Shown: positions 41,001-50,239, counted from the first letter of the stretch. The stretch is DNA of 64,000 bases from Candidatus Krumholzibacteriota bacterium (GCA_024276305.1 JAJRXK010000108.1:72172-136171); one strand, 5' to 3'. The notes: a model not told the origin generated them from the letters alone. Translations and numbers: made by a program.

Positions 41001-42645
41001 TTCGAATACCTGGTTCGTGGGCCGGCTCTACCAGCTTCCTCGCGACCAGGGAGAGCCCTATCCGGTCTTCGCCCGTCGACAGGTGACCGACGAGGACCTC
41101 GCGCGTCTGGCTCGGGTGGTGGGGGCCGACCTCACCCTCTTCGATGGCCCCTGGGCCGTGGTGAGCAGTCAGGACTACCTCCTGGAGGCGGGGCTGACGG
41201 TCCCCATTCTTCCGGCCGCGGCCGCTCGGGCCATCTTCGGTCATGGGGGACACGAGCTGGTGCAGGCGCAGCGGCAACGGGGATTGGTCGTGGCGCGGGG
41301 ATATGTCGGAATCGATGGCCCGGGAACCCCACGGCGCGGGGTACTCCAGGCCCGGCTCTTCGCTCAGGCCACCGAATCGGCGCAGGAACAGCGGCGCGCC
41401 CGGCTCTTTCTGCTGGGGCTGAGCTCGCTGGCGCTGGTGATGGCGGTGGCGGTCGGGCTCCTCCTCGCGGCGCGGATCGTGGATCCCCTTCGCGCCCTGG
41501 TCTCGGCCACCCGCCGGATCGGAAGGGGGGAACTCGATCTCCGGCTGCCGGCCAAGGGCGATGACGAGATCGCGGAGCTTCTGCGATCCTTCAATCGCAT
41601 GACCGCAGACCTTCGGGCCAGCCAGGAGCAACTCGCTGCTCGCCGCAGCTTCCTCGAAGACATGCTGGGGACCTTGAGCGTGGGGGTGCTGGTCCTCGAT
41701 GGTCGGGGTCGGCCCATGGAAGACAATGCCGCGGCCCGGGACATCCTCCAGGGAGCTCGGGACAAGCTTCTCCAACAGGTCGAGGAACTCGGACCTCCGG
41801 ATACCCTCGAGGAATTCGAGGTGGTGGTGCAGGGAGAAGAGGGACCCCGAACCCTGCGCACGGTGGTCACTCCCACTCGATTGGAATCGGGAGAGAGTGG
41901 GTGGCTGATCCTGGTCGACGACGTCACCGAACTTCTCGCGAGCCGGCGACTCTCGCTCTACGCGCAGATGGCGCGGCAGGTCGCCCACGAGGTGAAGAAT
42001 CCGCTGACTCCCATCCAGCTCTCGGCCCAGATGGTGCGGCAGGCCTGCGAGGACTCCCACCCCGAACTCCCTCGGATCGTCGAGGAGAACGTGTCGAGGA
42101 TCGAAGTCCAGGTGGAACGCCTGCGGCAGATCGCATCGGAGTTCAGCCTTCTCGGTCGCAGCGAACTCGACGACGTCCAGCCCCGCGCGATTCGTCCCCT
42201 TCTCGAGGAGGTGGCCCAGTCCTATCCCACCCCGGACGGAGAGTCTCGGGTCCGACTCGAAGCTCCCGAGGAGCTGGTAGCGGTGGCTTCGCGCACCGGA
42301 TTGCTGAAGATCCTGACCAACCTGGTGCAGAATGGACTGCAGGCGACGGGCGAGGAGAGTGTGGTCCGGATCCTCGCCCGTGCGACTTCGAAGGGAGTGG
42401 TCATCGATGTCGTGGACGAAGGGCCGGGCATCGGGGCCGAGGTCGCGGACCGACTCTTCGAGCCCTACTTCAGCACCAAGAGCACGGGTACCGGGTTGGG
42501 ACTGGTGATCAGCCGCAGCTTGGCCGAGAAAATGGGAGGTCGCCTGAGCCTGGGCAACCGGGAAGATGGACGGGGAGCCCGAGCCCGGTTGGAACTGGCC
42601 GGACCGCGGGAGAAAACGGGAACGAATCCCGCAAGCATGGCGTAA
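38044..42645 (+). CDS. Very large NtrY-like sensor histidine kinase
   Basis: A protein of 1,533 residues. The first part contains several TM blocks (about residues 15-80, 290-580) separated by extracytoplasmic sensory regions, and two further TM segments near 820-890 flank another sensor domain up to about 1120. Then come HAMP (RIVDPLRALVSATRRIGRGELDLRL, about 1140-1190), a PAS-like region, HisKA (RQVAHEVKNPLTPIQLS; His about 1315) and an HATPase domain with NLVQNGLQA and DEGPGIG. The HEVKNPLTPIQLS core is typical of NtrY. No response regulator is adjacent, so it is an orphan. ATG at 38044. DUF4159 follows after 50 nt. Confidence 0.85.
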   Translation: MSSRWSLLLDLMRSPGVASLGSLFALLTLLGTPGLGPAIVAVLAQLWVVWTYSRSSFTRTDRFLLAAMLLGLAAATAFGLANLRLQHRSEAYWADRVDSRMERAQQACVDALDELVAQARQRAEEALLPEARLEEIARPLVFLGKPLEVGISRWQGDELMDWVGSVTGPQRLPAQSRPLLVDHNFRRYLTVSAVADSVNVARVDVSMGLRGDFFADVGVWPDPAAPLRESTGVDVEIVAQGTEAAGDYDQLIGVPEEAPWVWVGLRRSRIDSERERIGRGWTQRMAWALVLAMGAGLLRLWRWWPRGLVGSQGLAFSLGTVALLLALRWTAEASGLADRLLVGQPYPFSLLQDEAYFTTLRYGGWLRSTVDFSLSALTLALAALVLLPSWLRFVGSTDSRWRSVLAGLGLSVLPPLLIQTIWSVQAVVAQGANPTLVGVRAPFFSLPFLTLHLAMMLSLLPWAIWILVGWQRWLRQRGLGAQLFCGLACLFTFVVLRESGASPVRAGWAALLPLLGGVLQPALREPGLSRRLVVLLFTMLWFAGVQSQGLQAFYTLDRQQVAEERAVGRLRPDDPWRPYLLEDVLRRLSTDRGAIDRLADPKHPRDNLAFEIWLTTELSRQGSPSCSITVTGVGGSVLSHFDFGLPYESPNQRSVGDDPLPRSGTLRMGTLEIGTDRGRFLVYRGILDLQQFAPDSELHELTIDLPYAALDPTSADGDFRGVVESLGLPDARPFLPRQAFEEGELVFATVDSNGVVAASVPEFLGLLPEELPSSEGWESLRVGDRVYRVGRVQWGNRSLVVGFAQPSATERVLDASRLAMLYLISGALGWLGLALVAALGVTPGGRRTPLLGPIGFQERLLGAILLVVLLPVLVLGVVQERRVAQTSTREGLREVHTRLQTALNLLGSDLDRMTQALLRGDYVQQLLTTGEISRWRDVGPFGRLELMIFDPEGQLLLDESLRDLDPEGAKDFLAQVEGGQLYLESFSNTWFVGRLYQLPRDQGEPYPVFARRQVTDEDLARLARVVGADLTLFDGPWAVVSSQDYLLEAGLTVPILPAAAARAIFGHGGHELVQAQRQRGLVVARGYVGIDGPGTPRRGVLQARLFAQATESAQEQRRARLFLLGLSSLALVMAVAVGLLLAARIVDPLRALVSATRRIGRGELDLRLPAKGDDEIAELLRSFNRMTADLRASQEQLAARRSFLEDMLGTLSVGVLVLDGRGRPMEDNAAARDILQGARDKLLQQVEELGPPDTLEEFEVVVQGEEGPRTLRTVVTPTRLESGESGWLILVDDVTELLASRRLSLYAQMARQVAHEVKNPLTPIQLSAQMVRQACEDSHPELPRIVEENVSRIEVQVERLRQIASEFSLLGRSELDDVQPRAIRPLLEEVAQSYPTPDGESRVRLEAPEELVAVASRTGLLKILTNLVQNGLQATGEESVVRILARATSKGVVIDVVDEGPGIGAEVADRLFEPYFSTKSTGTGLGLVISRSLAEKMGGRLSLGNREDGRGARARLELAGPREKTGTNPASMA

Positions 42646-42695
42646 AGTCGGCACACGATCTCCCCCGGTCGTGCCCGGGTCTCCGAAGGAGTTGC

Positions 42696-43394
42696 ATGCA
42701 GCAGATTCGTCGATCCTTGCGGCGGTGGTGGTGGGCCGTCGCGCTCACCTCGTTGTGGGTCGGTTCCGCTGCTGCGCAGCGAGACCGCGGCGGGGACCGC
42801 TCCCAGTGGCAACTGGCTCGGCTCCACTACGCGGGGGGTGGGGATTGGTACGCCAACCCGAGCAGCCTGCCCAATCTCCACCGCGAGTTGGCCCGGCGGG
42901 TGGGGATGAAGGTGGCTCCGAGGGAGGCGGTGGTGACTCTCGATGACGAGCGACTCTTCAACTATCCCATGCTCTACGTCACCGGCCACGGGACCTTTCG
43001 GCCCTCGCGCTCCGATCTGGATCGGCTGCGTCGCTACCTCGATGCGGGGGGCTTTCTGTGGGTCGACGACAATTATGGAATCGACTCCTCCTTTCGAGCG
43101 GCGATGCGCGAGCTCTACCCCGACCGACCTCTCCTCGCTCTGGGATCGGATCATCCGATCTACTCCGCCTACTACGATCTTCCGGCTTTGCCGAAGATTC
43201 ACGAACACGATGGCGATCCGGCCCAAGGATTCGGCATCATGGATGGGAGCCACCTCGCGGTCTACTACACTTGGAGCAGTGACATCGGAGATGGTCTCGA
43301 AGATGCAGAAGTCCACGGAGATCCCGCCGAGGTGAGGGAGGCGGCCATGAAGATGGCCATCAACGTCTGCCTCTTCGCCCTCACCCAACCCTGA
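42696..43394 (+). CDS. DUF4159 exported protein
   Basis: A protein of 232 residues with a signal peptide (about residues 1-28) and a DUF4159 domain: LARLHYAGGGDWYANPSSLPNL near the N-terminus, then MLYVTGHGTFRPS, LRRYLDAGGFLWVDDNYG and a long His-containing centre (YSAYYDLPALPKIHEHDG). DUF4159 proteins commonly lie in MoxR/BatA-type loci and resemble class I glutamine-amidotransferase-like folds. Function unknown. ATG at 42696 with AAGGAG 4 nt upstream. The DUF4175-like gene follows after 21 nt. Confidence 0.85.
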   Translation: MQQIRRSLRRWWWAVALTSLWVGSAAAQRDRGGDRSQWQLARLHYAGGGDWYANPSSLPNLHRELARRVGMKVAPREAVVTLDDERLFNYPMLYVTGHGTFRPSRSDLDRLRRYLDAGGFLWVDDNYGIDSSFRAAMRELYPDRPLLALGSDHPIYSAYYDLPALPKIHEHDGDPAQGFGIMDGSHLAVYYTWSSDIGDGLEDAEVHGDPAEVREAAMKMAINVCLFALTQP

Positions 43395-43415
43395 TCGGAG
43401 TTCGCGAGAACCACC

Positions 43416-46400
43416 ATGCAGCCGACGACCTCCAACACCCCCGCGGCTCGTCAGCTCGAGGCGCGCCTGCGCAGTGAGCTGCGGTGGCTGCGTCTGCGTC
43501 TCTGGGGCCACGGCCTGTTGGTGGGATTCGTCTCCGCGGGCTTGATCCTGTTGGCGGCGGTGCTGAGCTATCCGGGGTGGAGTTCCTGGGGCCCGGGCGC
43601 CGCACGTGCGATTCTCGCGGCGGTGGGTCTGAGTCTGGCCTGGAATCTCTACTTCGAAGTCTGGCGACCGCTGCGGCGGGTGGCCAATCTCGAGGGATTC
43701 AGTCGCGAGCTCGAGAAGCACGGCGACTATCGCAACCTCCTGGAAGCGGCGACCCAATTCACCTCCCGGCGGCAAGAGGACCCTCTCCAACGGGGGGCTT
43801 CCCCCGAACTCGTCGAAGAGATTCTGCGTCGTGCGACCGAGGTGGTGCGGTCGATGCGCTTGGCTCCCCGGATTCCGCTGTCGGATGTGGTCCATCTGGT
43901 CCCCGCCGCCCTGCTCCTGGTCTTGGTCTGGCTCTGGGCGGGGGTCGCGTCTCCCGGCCGTGTGCACCAGAGTCTGGCCGCATTGGCCCAACCCAGCCGT
44001 CTCCAAGCGCCGCATCCGACCACCGGCCTCTTCGCGGTGAGCGGAGATCTGCGAGTGCCGGTGGGCAGCAGGGTGGAGCTGCGAGCACGAGACTTCGTGG
44101 GGGGCGAAGAAGAGGTCTTCCTCGAAGTGGATCGCACCGGCGGATTCTGGCAGCAGCAGCCGGTCGAGATGCGAGCGGGCGAAGGGCACCCCCCCCAGTA
44201 CTACATCGCTCGAGCCGAATTGGAAGGGATCCAGGATCCCTTTCGCTATCGATTCCGCAAGGGAACCTTGGTTTCGGCCGAGCACCGGGTCGACATCCGC
44301 CAGCGGCCGGTGCTCCGGGAATTGCGTCTCCGGCTGATCCCGCCGTCCTACTCCGGACTCGCTCCCGAAGAGCGGATCGATCCCAGTGGGACCCTGGACT
44401 TGCTCGAGGGAAGCCAGGTGGAACTTTCGGGCCGAGCCTCGTCCCCGCTCTCCCGTGCCCTGCGTCGCGAGGTGAAGGGGATCGAGACCGAACTCGAGGT
44501 GGACAGCACTCGCTTCCGGGACCACTTCGTCCTCGAGGAGGACATGCGTTTTCACCTCGACCTCGTCGACGACGAAGGACTCGAGAGCGAGACCAATACG
44601 CTCTATGTCTTCTTGGCCCGGGAGGACCGGGCTCCCACCGTCGAGATCACCGCTCCGGGAGAGGATCGTCACCTCGACCGTAGCCTCCGGGTGGGGGTGG
44701 CGGGCCTGGCCACGGATGATCTCGGGCTCGAAAGCCTCACTCTCCTCACCCGAGTCGAGACTCGGAGCGAGTGGCGTCGCATTCCCCTCTACGTTGCCGG
44801 AGACTCGTTGGCCTTGGCCGAGGAGATCCTCGACTGGAAGGTGGAGCCCACGCAGAAGGAGGTGGCCATCGCCTTCACCTGGGATCTGGGAGAGGTCGAA
44901 CTCCTTCCGGGCGATGCGGTGCTCTACGCCCTGGAAGCCGCCGACAACGATGCCCTCGACGGGCCGAACCTGAGTCGCACCCCCATCTATCGCTTGCGCT
45001 TGCCCACCATCGCCGAGGTCTTCGATCTCGATCGCGACGAGCGGGCGGAGAATCAGGCGGAGTTGAGTCAGCTTCGCGAGCAGGGGCGCGAAATCGCTCA
45101 GGACCTCCAACGTCTCGACCGAGAACTGAAGAAAGACCCGAATCCCAGCTGGGAGAAGCAACAGGAGATCAAGGAAGTCCTCGAACGCCAGCAGGAATTG
45201 CGTCAGCAGCTCCAGGAACTGGCCGACGATCTCCAGCGCCGACAGGAAGATTTCGAACGGGAGAATGCGGGCAGTGTGGAAATGCTGCAGAAGATGGAGA
45301 TGGTCCAAGAGCTCCTCCAGGACCTGAAGGACGACCAGTCCTTGCAAGCCTACCTCGATGCGATGGAAGAGGCGATGGAGCGTCTGGGGCCGCAGGAAGT
45401 GCAACGCCACATGGAGGATGCGGTCACGGATCAGGAGGAGCTCAATCGCCGGCTCGACCGCACTCTCGAATTGCTGCGTCAGCTCGAACGCGAACGGGCC
45501 ATGAGCGACCTTCGCGAAGAGGTGGCCGACCATCTGCAGCGGCAGGAAGAGATCGCAGACCAGACCCTCCCGTCCCCGTCGGAGGAATCGGATTCCGACT
45601 CCGAGGAGCCCCTCAGCGATGAGGAACTGACCCGGGCCCAGGAACAGCTGCGGCAGGAGGCCGAGCAGCTCGAGGAGAAACTCCGTCGACAGATCGAAGC
45701 GCTCCGCGAGCAGATGGAGAAGGAGGGCTCCGATCCCGTGGCCGACCAGATGGAGCAGTCCCTCGAAGAGGCCCTGGACCAACTCCAGAAGGAGGGGAAG
45801 CCTTCCGAGGCGATGGAGGACGCCGGCCAGGAGCTGCAGGAGGGAGAGCGAGAACAGGCTCGGGACTCCCAGGACGAGGCCCTCTCGCGTCTGCTTCACC
45901 TCTACAAGGTCCTCTCCGATGGCATGCAGGGAATGCAGCAGGCGTCGGGGAAGGCTGCCTTCGAAAAGCTTCAGCAGACCGCCTTCGACCTGCTCGACCT
46001 GAGTCACGGCGAGGAGAAAGTGGTCGATGCGCTGCGCGGAGGGATCCGCGGTCAGCAGATCCGACCCATCGCCCGCCAGCATGCCCGGGTCACCCGCGGA
46101 GCCACTCGGCTCTCGGAGGGACTGCACGACCTGGCGCAGAAGAACTTCCTCATCCCCGAACGCCTGTTGTCGGAGATGCGATCCCTTCTCGACCTGCTCG
46201 AGGACGGAGATTCCGAGCTGAAGCTCTCCCGCGCTCGGCGGAGCCGGGACGTCGCAGTGGAATCCATGGCCAAGATGAATCGCATCGTCATCGGTCTGCT
46301 CACCGCCGCCGAGAACGCGCAGGGCCAGGGGGGAGGGAGTGGGCAGCCGAGTCCCTCCCAGCAGATGCAGCAGATGTCCGAGGAGCAGTCACGCCTCAAT

Positions 46401-46898
46401 GGGATGACCCAGGAATTGCGCAAGAAGATGGAGGAGGGTTTCAGTCCCGAAGAACGCCGACAACTCGCCCAGATGCAGGCCCGGCAGCGGGCCCTGCGCG
46501 AGCAGTTGCAATCGCTGCGCGACCAACTCGAAGACGAACGCCGAGTGCTGGGGGATCTCGATGAACTCCAGCGTTCCATGGAGGAAGTCGCGGAGGATCT
46601 CGGAGCGGGCCGGCTCACCGAGGACACCCAGCGTCAGCAGGACCAGATTCTCTCTCGCCTTCTCGACGCTCAGCGGTCGGTGCGCGAAAGGGATTTCTCC
46701 AAACGCCGGCAGGCCCGGGGGGCGGACCAGCTCTTTCGGCCCCAGGTGGGGGCGGAGTTGCCGAACCTCACCGAAGACGACCGGGGCCGTCTGCGGAGGT
46801 GGCAGGCTCCGGACGTGGTGCCTCGGGACTATCGGGACGAGGTCCGTCGTTACTTCCGGTCCCTCGACCGAAAACTCGATGGGCGGCAGGAGCGATGA
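43416..46898 (+). CDS. DUF4175-like membrane protein with long coiled coil
   Basis: A protein of 1,160 residues. Two hydrophobic segments at about 28-70 and one near 165-185 are followed by an extracytoplasmic immunoglobulin-like region (residues about 200-530, with repeated strands such as DRAPTVEITAPGEDRHLDRSLRVGVAGLATDDLGLESL). The last 600 residues are very rich in Gln/Glu/Arg/Leu and read as extended coiled coil (LQQLQELADDLQRRQEDFE and many similar). The layout matches DUF4175-type proteins of the MoxR/BatA neighbourhoods. Likely a periplasmic structural or tethering protein. The TPR gene start overlaps its stop (ATGATG). Confidence 0.75.
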   Translation: MQPTTSNTPAARQLEARLRSELRWLRLRLWGHGLLVGFVSAGLILLAAVLSYPGWSSWGPGAARAILAAVGLSLAWNLYFEVWRPLRRVANLEGFSRELEKHGDYRNLLEAATQFTSRRQEDPLQRGASPELVEEILRRATEVVRSMRLAPRIPLSDVVHLVPAALLLVLVWLWAGVASPGRVHQSLAALAQPSRLQAPHPTTGLFAVSGDLRVPVGSRVELRARDFVGGEEEVFLEVDRTGGFWQQQPVEMRAGEGHPPQYYIARAELEGIQDPFRYRFRKGTLVSAEHRVDIRQRPVLRELRLRLIPPSYSGLAPEERIDPSGTLDLLEGSQVELSGRASSPLSRALRREVKGIETELEVDSTRFRDHFVLEEDMRFHLDLVDDEGLESETNTLYVFLAREDRAPTVEITAPGEDRHLDRSLRVGVAGLATDDLGLESLTLLTRVETRSEWRRIPLYVAGDSLALAEEILDWKVEPTQKEVAIAFTWDLGEVELLPGDAVLYALEAADNDALDGPNLSRTPIYRLRLPTIAEVFDLDRDERAENQAELSQLREQGREIAQDLQRLDRELKKDPNPSWEKQQEIKEVLERQQELRQQLQELADDLQRRQEDFERENAGSVEMLQKMEMVQELLQDLKDDQSLQAYLDAMEEAMERLGPQEVQRHMEDAVTDQEELNRRLDRTLELLRQLERERAMSDLREEVADHLQRQEEIADQTLPSPSEESDSDSEEPLSDEELTRAQEQLRQEAEQLEEKLRRQIEALREQMEKEGSDPVADQMEQSLEEALDQLQKEGKPSEAMEDAGQELQEGEREQARDSQDEALSRLLHLYKVLSDGMQGMQQASGKAAFEKLQQTAFDLLDLSHGEEKVVDALRGGIRGQQIRPIARQHARVTRGATRLSEGLHDLAQKNFLIPERLLSEMRSLLDLLEDGDSELKLSRARRSRDVAVESMAKMNRIVIGLLTAAENAQGQGGGSGQPSPSQQMQQMSEEQSRLNGMTQELRKKMEEGFSPEERRQLAQMQARQRALREQLQSLRDQLEDERRVLGDLDELQRSMEEVAEDLGAGRLTEDTQRQQDQILSRLLDAQRSVRERDFSKRRQARGADQLFRPQVGAELPNLTEDDRGRLRRWQAPDVVPRDYRDEVRRYFRSLDRKLDGRQER

Positions 46899-48862
46899 TG
46901 AGAACTCGGTGGAGTCTGGGAATGGCGGTGGTCCTCGCTCTCGCCTCGCCCCTCGGGGCGAGGGCTCAGAGCCCGCCCCGAAGTCCGGCGCCGCCCACGG
47001 GGCAGCCCCAGGATGCCGAGCTGCTGAAGTTGCGCCAGCAAGTGGAGATGTGGATTCGCAGCGGGCAACCCGACCGGGCCATCGAAGTCCTGGAGCGGCG
47101 CCGCAAGGAGGAAGGGCTGGATCTCGGTCTCCGCCGCCGTCTGGCGAGCCTCTACCGCGAGGCCGGACGCTATGCCGACCTCGAGGCCCTGGTCCTGGAG
47201 CAGAGCCAGGGCGATCTCTCCCGGGCCGATCTGGGGGAGTTGCGGTTGTTGGCGGAGGCCCGCTACCGCCAGGGACGGGACGAGGCGGCGTGGGAAGCCC
47301 TGGAGGCCGTATTGGCCGGCGACCCTCACGATGCCGGCCGATTGCGGATGGTGGCCTCGGTGCTCGCCCAGAATCGCCACCCCGGTCAGGCCATCGAAGT
47401 TCTCGAAGACGCCCGGGCCGCGGCCTCCGACCCCACCCTCTTCGCGCAGATGCTGGCGCGAATCCACACCCAATTGGACCAGCCGGTGAGGGCGGTCGAG
47501 GAATATGCGAAGATGATCGTGGGCAACCCGCTCAACATCAGCCTCGTCCGCAATCAGGTCCTGCAGCTGGCGGATCGGTGGCCCGAGTCCCTGGAGGAGT
47601 TCATCGATGCCATGGGTTCCGCCCAGGCCTCCCATCCCCAGGTGGGGCAGCTGAGTCTCATCGTAGCGGAATTGCAGCTGCGGGCGGGCCACCCGGAAGA
47701 GGCTTGGCAATCCCTCGAAGTCCATCTCTCGGATCCGAACATGGCTCAGGACCTCTTGCGTCTGGCGCTGGCGGGTCTGGCGGACGGACGCAGCGGGGCC
47801 GAGGACGACGAGACCGCCCTCCAGGGTCTGCGCCTTTCGGCGCGGATCGCCCGAGGCCTCCTCGACCGGGGAGCGTTGCCGCGGAGCCTGCAACCTCGGG
47901 CCTGGGATACCCTCACCCGGACCCTGATGGCCCTTCTGGAGAACCCCGCCTTCGCCCAACAGGATTCCCGGCGGCAGTTGGAGATGCTGGAGAAGACTCG
48001 CGAAGCCATTCTCACCATGCAACGCGAGTTCTCGGGGAATCGGCTCAGTGCGGTCGCGCTCCTCCGTCTGGCCGAACTCTACTCGACCTCTCTGCACCGG
48101 CCTCGTCGTGCCATCGAGATCTACCGCAGCGTCCGCGATGATCCGAACTCCACCCGCGAGAATCTCCAAGTGGCCCGCATGGGCTTGGCGCAGAGCTACG
48201 TGGCGCTCGGGGACACCGCGACTGCACGGGGGCTCTTCGAGGAGATGGGACAGGACATGGGCTTCGTCGAGGGTCAGGGAAGAGCGCACTACTACCTGGG
48301 ACAGCTCGACTTCATGGCCGGGGACTTCGCACGGGCCGAAGATCGTCTCAAGGCGGTGGCCGCTGAGTCTCCCCGCGCGGACTATGCGAACGACGCCTTG
48401 GATCTGGCCCTGGTCCTGGCCGAGGAGAAGATGTCGGGGGCCACCGACGAGGCGGCATTGGGGCACTACGGGGCGATGCTCTACCACCGCAGTGTGGCCG
48501 ATCGTCGCGCCATGCGGGAGGACCTCGAGGCCATCCTGAATGGCGAAGGGCGGACCCCTCTCCGGATGAGGGCTCGCCTGGACTTGGCCCGGCTCGAATT
48601 CGACGACGGGGATGCGGAGGCGGCCCTCGCGGAGCTCGACCTCCTGCTCCGGGAGGCTCCCTCGAGCCGACGAGTGCCCGAGGCGCTGGAGTGGAAGGGT
48701 GAGGTGTTGGAGAGTTTGGGCCGCGAGGGGGAAGCCATGAAGGTCTACGAGCAGCTGCTCGTCGATCACGGGGACTACGTCCAACTCGATCGGATTCGCG
48801 ATCGGATCCGGGATCTGGAGAGCCGGGGCATCGGGTTGGCGACGGAGGAGGAGCTGCCTTGA
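46895..48862 (+). CDS. Exported tetratricopeptide-repeat protein
   Basis: A protein of 655 residues with a signal peptide (about 1-26, ending AR-AQ) and helical repeats of TPR type over most of the length: GQPDRAIEVLERRRKEEG, GRDEAAWEALEAVLAGDP, LHRPRRAIEIYRSVRDDP, GDTATARGLFEEMGQDMG and GREGEAMKVYEQLLVDHGDYV. Such proteins act as periplasmic scaffolds. AGGAG lies just before the ATG at 46895, which overlaps the upstream stop. The next gene starts within the stop codon (TTGA). Together with its neighbours it forms a tightly coupled four-gene unit. Confidence 0.8.
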   Translation: MMRTRWSLGMAVVLALASPLGARAQSPPRSPAPPTGQPQDAELLKLRQQVEMWIRSGQPDRAIEVLERRRKEEGLDLGLRRRLASLYREAGRYADLEALVLEQSQGDLSRADLGELRLLAEARYRQGRDEAAWEALEAVLAGDPHDAGRLRMVASVLAQNRHPGQAIEVLEDARAAASDPTLFAQMLARIHTQLDQPVRAVEEYAKMIVGNPLNISLVRNQVLQLADRWPESLEEFIDAMGSAQASHPQVGQLSLIVAELQLRAGHPEEAWQSLEVHLSDPNMAQDLLRLALAGLADGRSGAEDDETALQGLRLSARIARGLLDRGALPRSLQPRAWDTLTRTLMALLENPAFAQQDSRRQLEMLEKTREAILTMQREFSGNRLSAVALLRLAELYSTSLHRPRRAIEIYRSVRDDPNSTRENLQVARMGLAQSYVALGDTATARGLFEEMGQDMGFVEGQGRAHYYLGQLDFMAGDFARAEDRLKAVAAESPRADYANDALDLALVLAEEKMSGATDEAALGHYGAMLYHRSVADRRAMREDLEAILNGEGRTPLRMRARLDLARLEFDDGDAEAALAELDLLLREAPSSRRVPEALEWKGEVLESLGREGEAMKVYEQLLVDHGDYVQLDRIRDRIRDLESRGIGLATEEELP

Positions 48863-50139
48863 GCGCATTGTCCCCCCGCGGGGTGATCATCGTCCTGCTC
48901 ATCGCCGGACTCTTCATTGCCGTCCTCCCCGTGCACGCGGGCACCGTGCTCGTGCCCATGGACGACAGCCAAACCAATCATCTCAAGGCCTACGGTCTCG
49001 CCTTCAAGATTCTGCAGAAGGGCCGGAGTGTGAGCTGGCTGCTCAACTATCGGGGGGGGAGTTTTCTCTACCAGTCCTCTCCCTACGCCGACCTCCAGGC
49101 CCGACTCATGGGGGTGTCCACCGAGAGCTTGAGCCCGGGTGCGGTGGCTTCCATCCGTCGTACGGTCGCCGAAGAGAACATGGACGAGGTGCTGCTGGAG
49201 GTTCCCCCTCGGATCGCGATCTACGCACCGCCGAATTTCCAACCCTGGGACGATGCCGTGACGCTGGCTCTGACCTACGCGGAGATCGAATTCGACACCA
49301 TCTTCGACACCGAAGTTCTGGCCGGAGGCTTGGCCGACTACGACTGGGTTCATTTGCACCACGAGGATTTCACCGGGCAGTACGGGAAGTTCTACGCCAA
49401 CTTCGGTCACATGCAGTGGTACAAGGATCAGCAGGCCTTCTTCGAGAGGACCGCGGCGGCCTTGGGATACGGCACGGTTCGCGAACTCAAGGGCGCAGTG
49501 GCCCTGACCCTCAAGGACTACATCGCCAATGGGGGCTTCCTCTTCGCGATGTGCAGCGCGACGGACACGTTCGACATCGCCCTGGCCGGATTGGGCGTCG
49601 ACTTCGTGGCCGCAGTCTTCGACGGGACCCCGGTCGAAGCGGGGTGCTGCCGCACTTACATGCACTACGAGAACTGTCTGGCCTTCCAGGGATTCCAGGT
49701 GATCACCGATCCTGCGATCTACGAGTTCAGCGACATCGACACCAGCAATTACGCCGCGATTCGCAGCGCCGAGGCGGACTACTTCACTCTCTTCGAATTC
49801 AGTGCCAAGCACGATCCCGTGCCCACCATGCTGACTCAGTGCCACCGATCGGTGATCAACGGCTTCATGGGTCAAACCACTGGCTTCCAACGGAAGGTCC
49901 TGAAGAACCACGTGGTGGTCCTGGCCGAGGTGGAGGGGAGCGATGAAGTGAAATACATCCACGGCAATCTCGGCCGGGGAACCTTCACCTTCTACGGGGG
50001 CCACGACCCCGAGGACTACACCCATCAGGTGGGAGATCCGCCCACCGACCTCGATCTCTACCCCCACAGCTCGGGCTACCGACTCATCCTCAACAACGTC
50101 CTCTTTCCGGCCGCGAAGAAGAAGGAGCAGAAGACCTGA
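48859..50139 (+). CDS. Conserved exported protein, often mis-named asparagine synthetase B
   Basis: A protein of 426 residues with a signal peptide (about 1-28), then VLVPMDDSQTNHLKAYGLAFKILQKGRSVSWLLNYRGGSF, a stretch I recognise from proteins of Bacteroidota and relatives that databases often label asparagine synthetase B although no synthetase motifs are present. The middle holds DYDWVHLHHEDFTGQYGKFY and a glutamine-amidotransferase-like NGGFLFAMCSATDT; the end has YGGHDPEDYTHQVG. The fold may be a DUF4159/GATase-like module. TTG start at 48859 preceded by a GGAGGAGGAG stretch. Function unknown; context suggests the envelope. Confidence 0.75.
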   Translation: MSALSPRGVIIVLLIAGLFIAVLPVHAGTVLVPMDDSQTNHLKAYGLAFKILQKGRSVSWLLNYRGGSFLYQSSPYADLQARLMGVSTESLSPGAVASIRRTVAEENMDEVLLEVPPRIAIYAPPNFQPWDDAVTLALTYAEIEFDTIFDTEVLAGGLADYDWVHLHHEDFTGQYGKFYANFGHMQWYKDQQAFFERTAAALGYGTVRELKGAVALTLKDYIANGGFLFAMCSATDTFDIALAGLGVDFVAAVFDGTPVEAGCCRTYMHYENCLAFQGFQVITDPAIYEFSDIDTSNYAAIRSAEADYFTLFEFSAKHDPVPTMLTQCHRSVINGFMGQTTGFQRKVLKNHVVVLAEVEGSDEVKYIHGNLGRGTFTFYGGHDPEDYTHQVGDPPTDLDLYPHSSGYRLILNNVLFPAAKKKEQKT

Positions 50140-50172
50140 GCGGGGTGGCCATTCCCGCGGATGGGATCCCGC

Positions 50173-50202
50173 TTGACACCGCTTCCCTTCGCTCGGGATA
50201 AT
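50173..50202 (+). promoter_or_regulatory. Promoter of the zinc-ribbon gene
   Basis: TTGACA (50173-50178) and GATAAT (50197-50202) with an 18-bp spacer. The expected start near 50209 gives a leader of about 70 nt that contains the strong ribosome-binding site and hairpin. Confidence 0.65.
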
Positions 50203-50239
50203 CGGCGCACACGACCGCTCCACTCTGCTCGGGCCTGGG

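Noticed and set aside
39088-42654. A 1,188-codon minus-strand open frame opposite the large kinase
   Set aside because: Composition is His/Gln/Gly/Pro-rich with no recognisable motif; the kinase on the other strand explains the openness.
42465-46127. A 1,220-codon minus-strand open frame opposite DUF4159 and the DUF4175-like gene
   Set aside because: Leu/Glu-rich runs mirror the Gln/Glu coiled coil on the plus strand; no start signal or motif.
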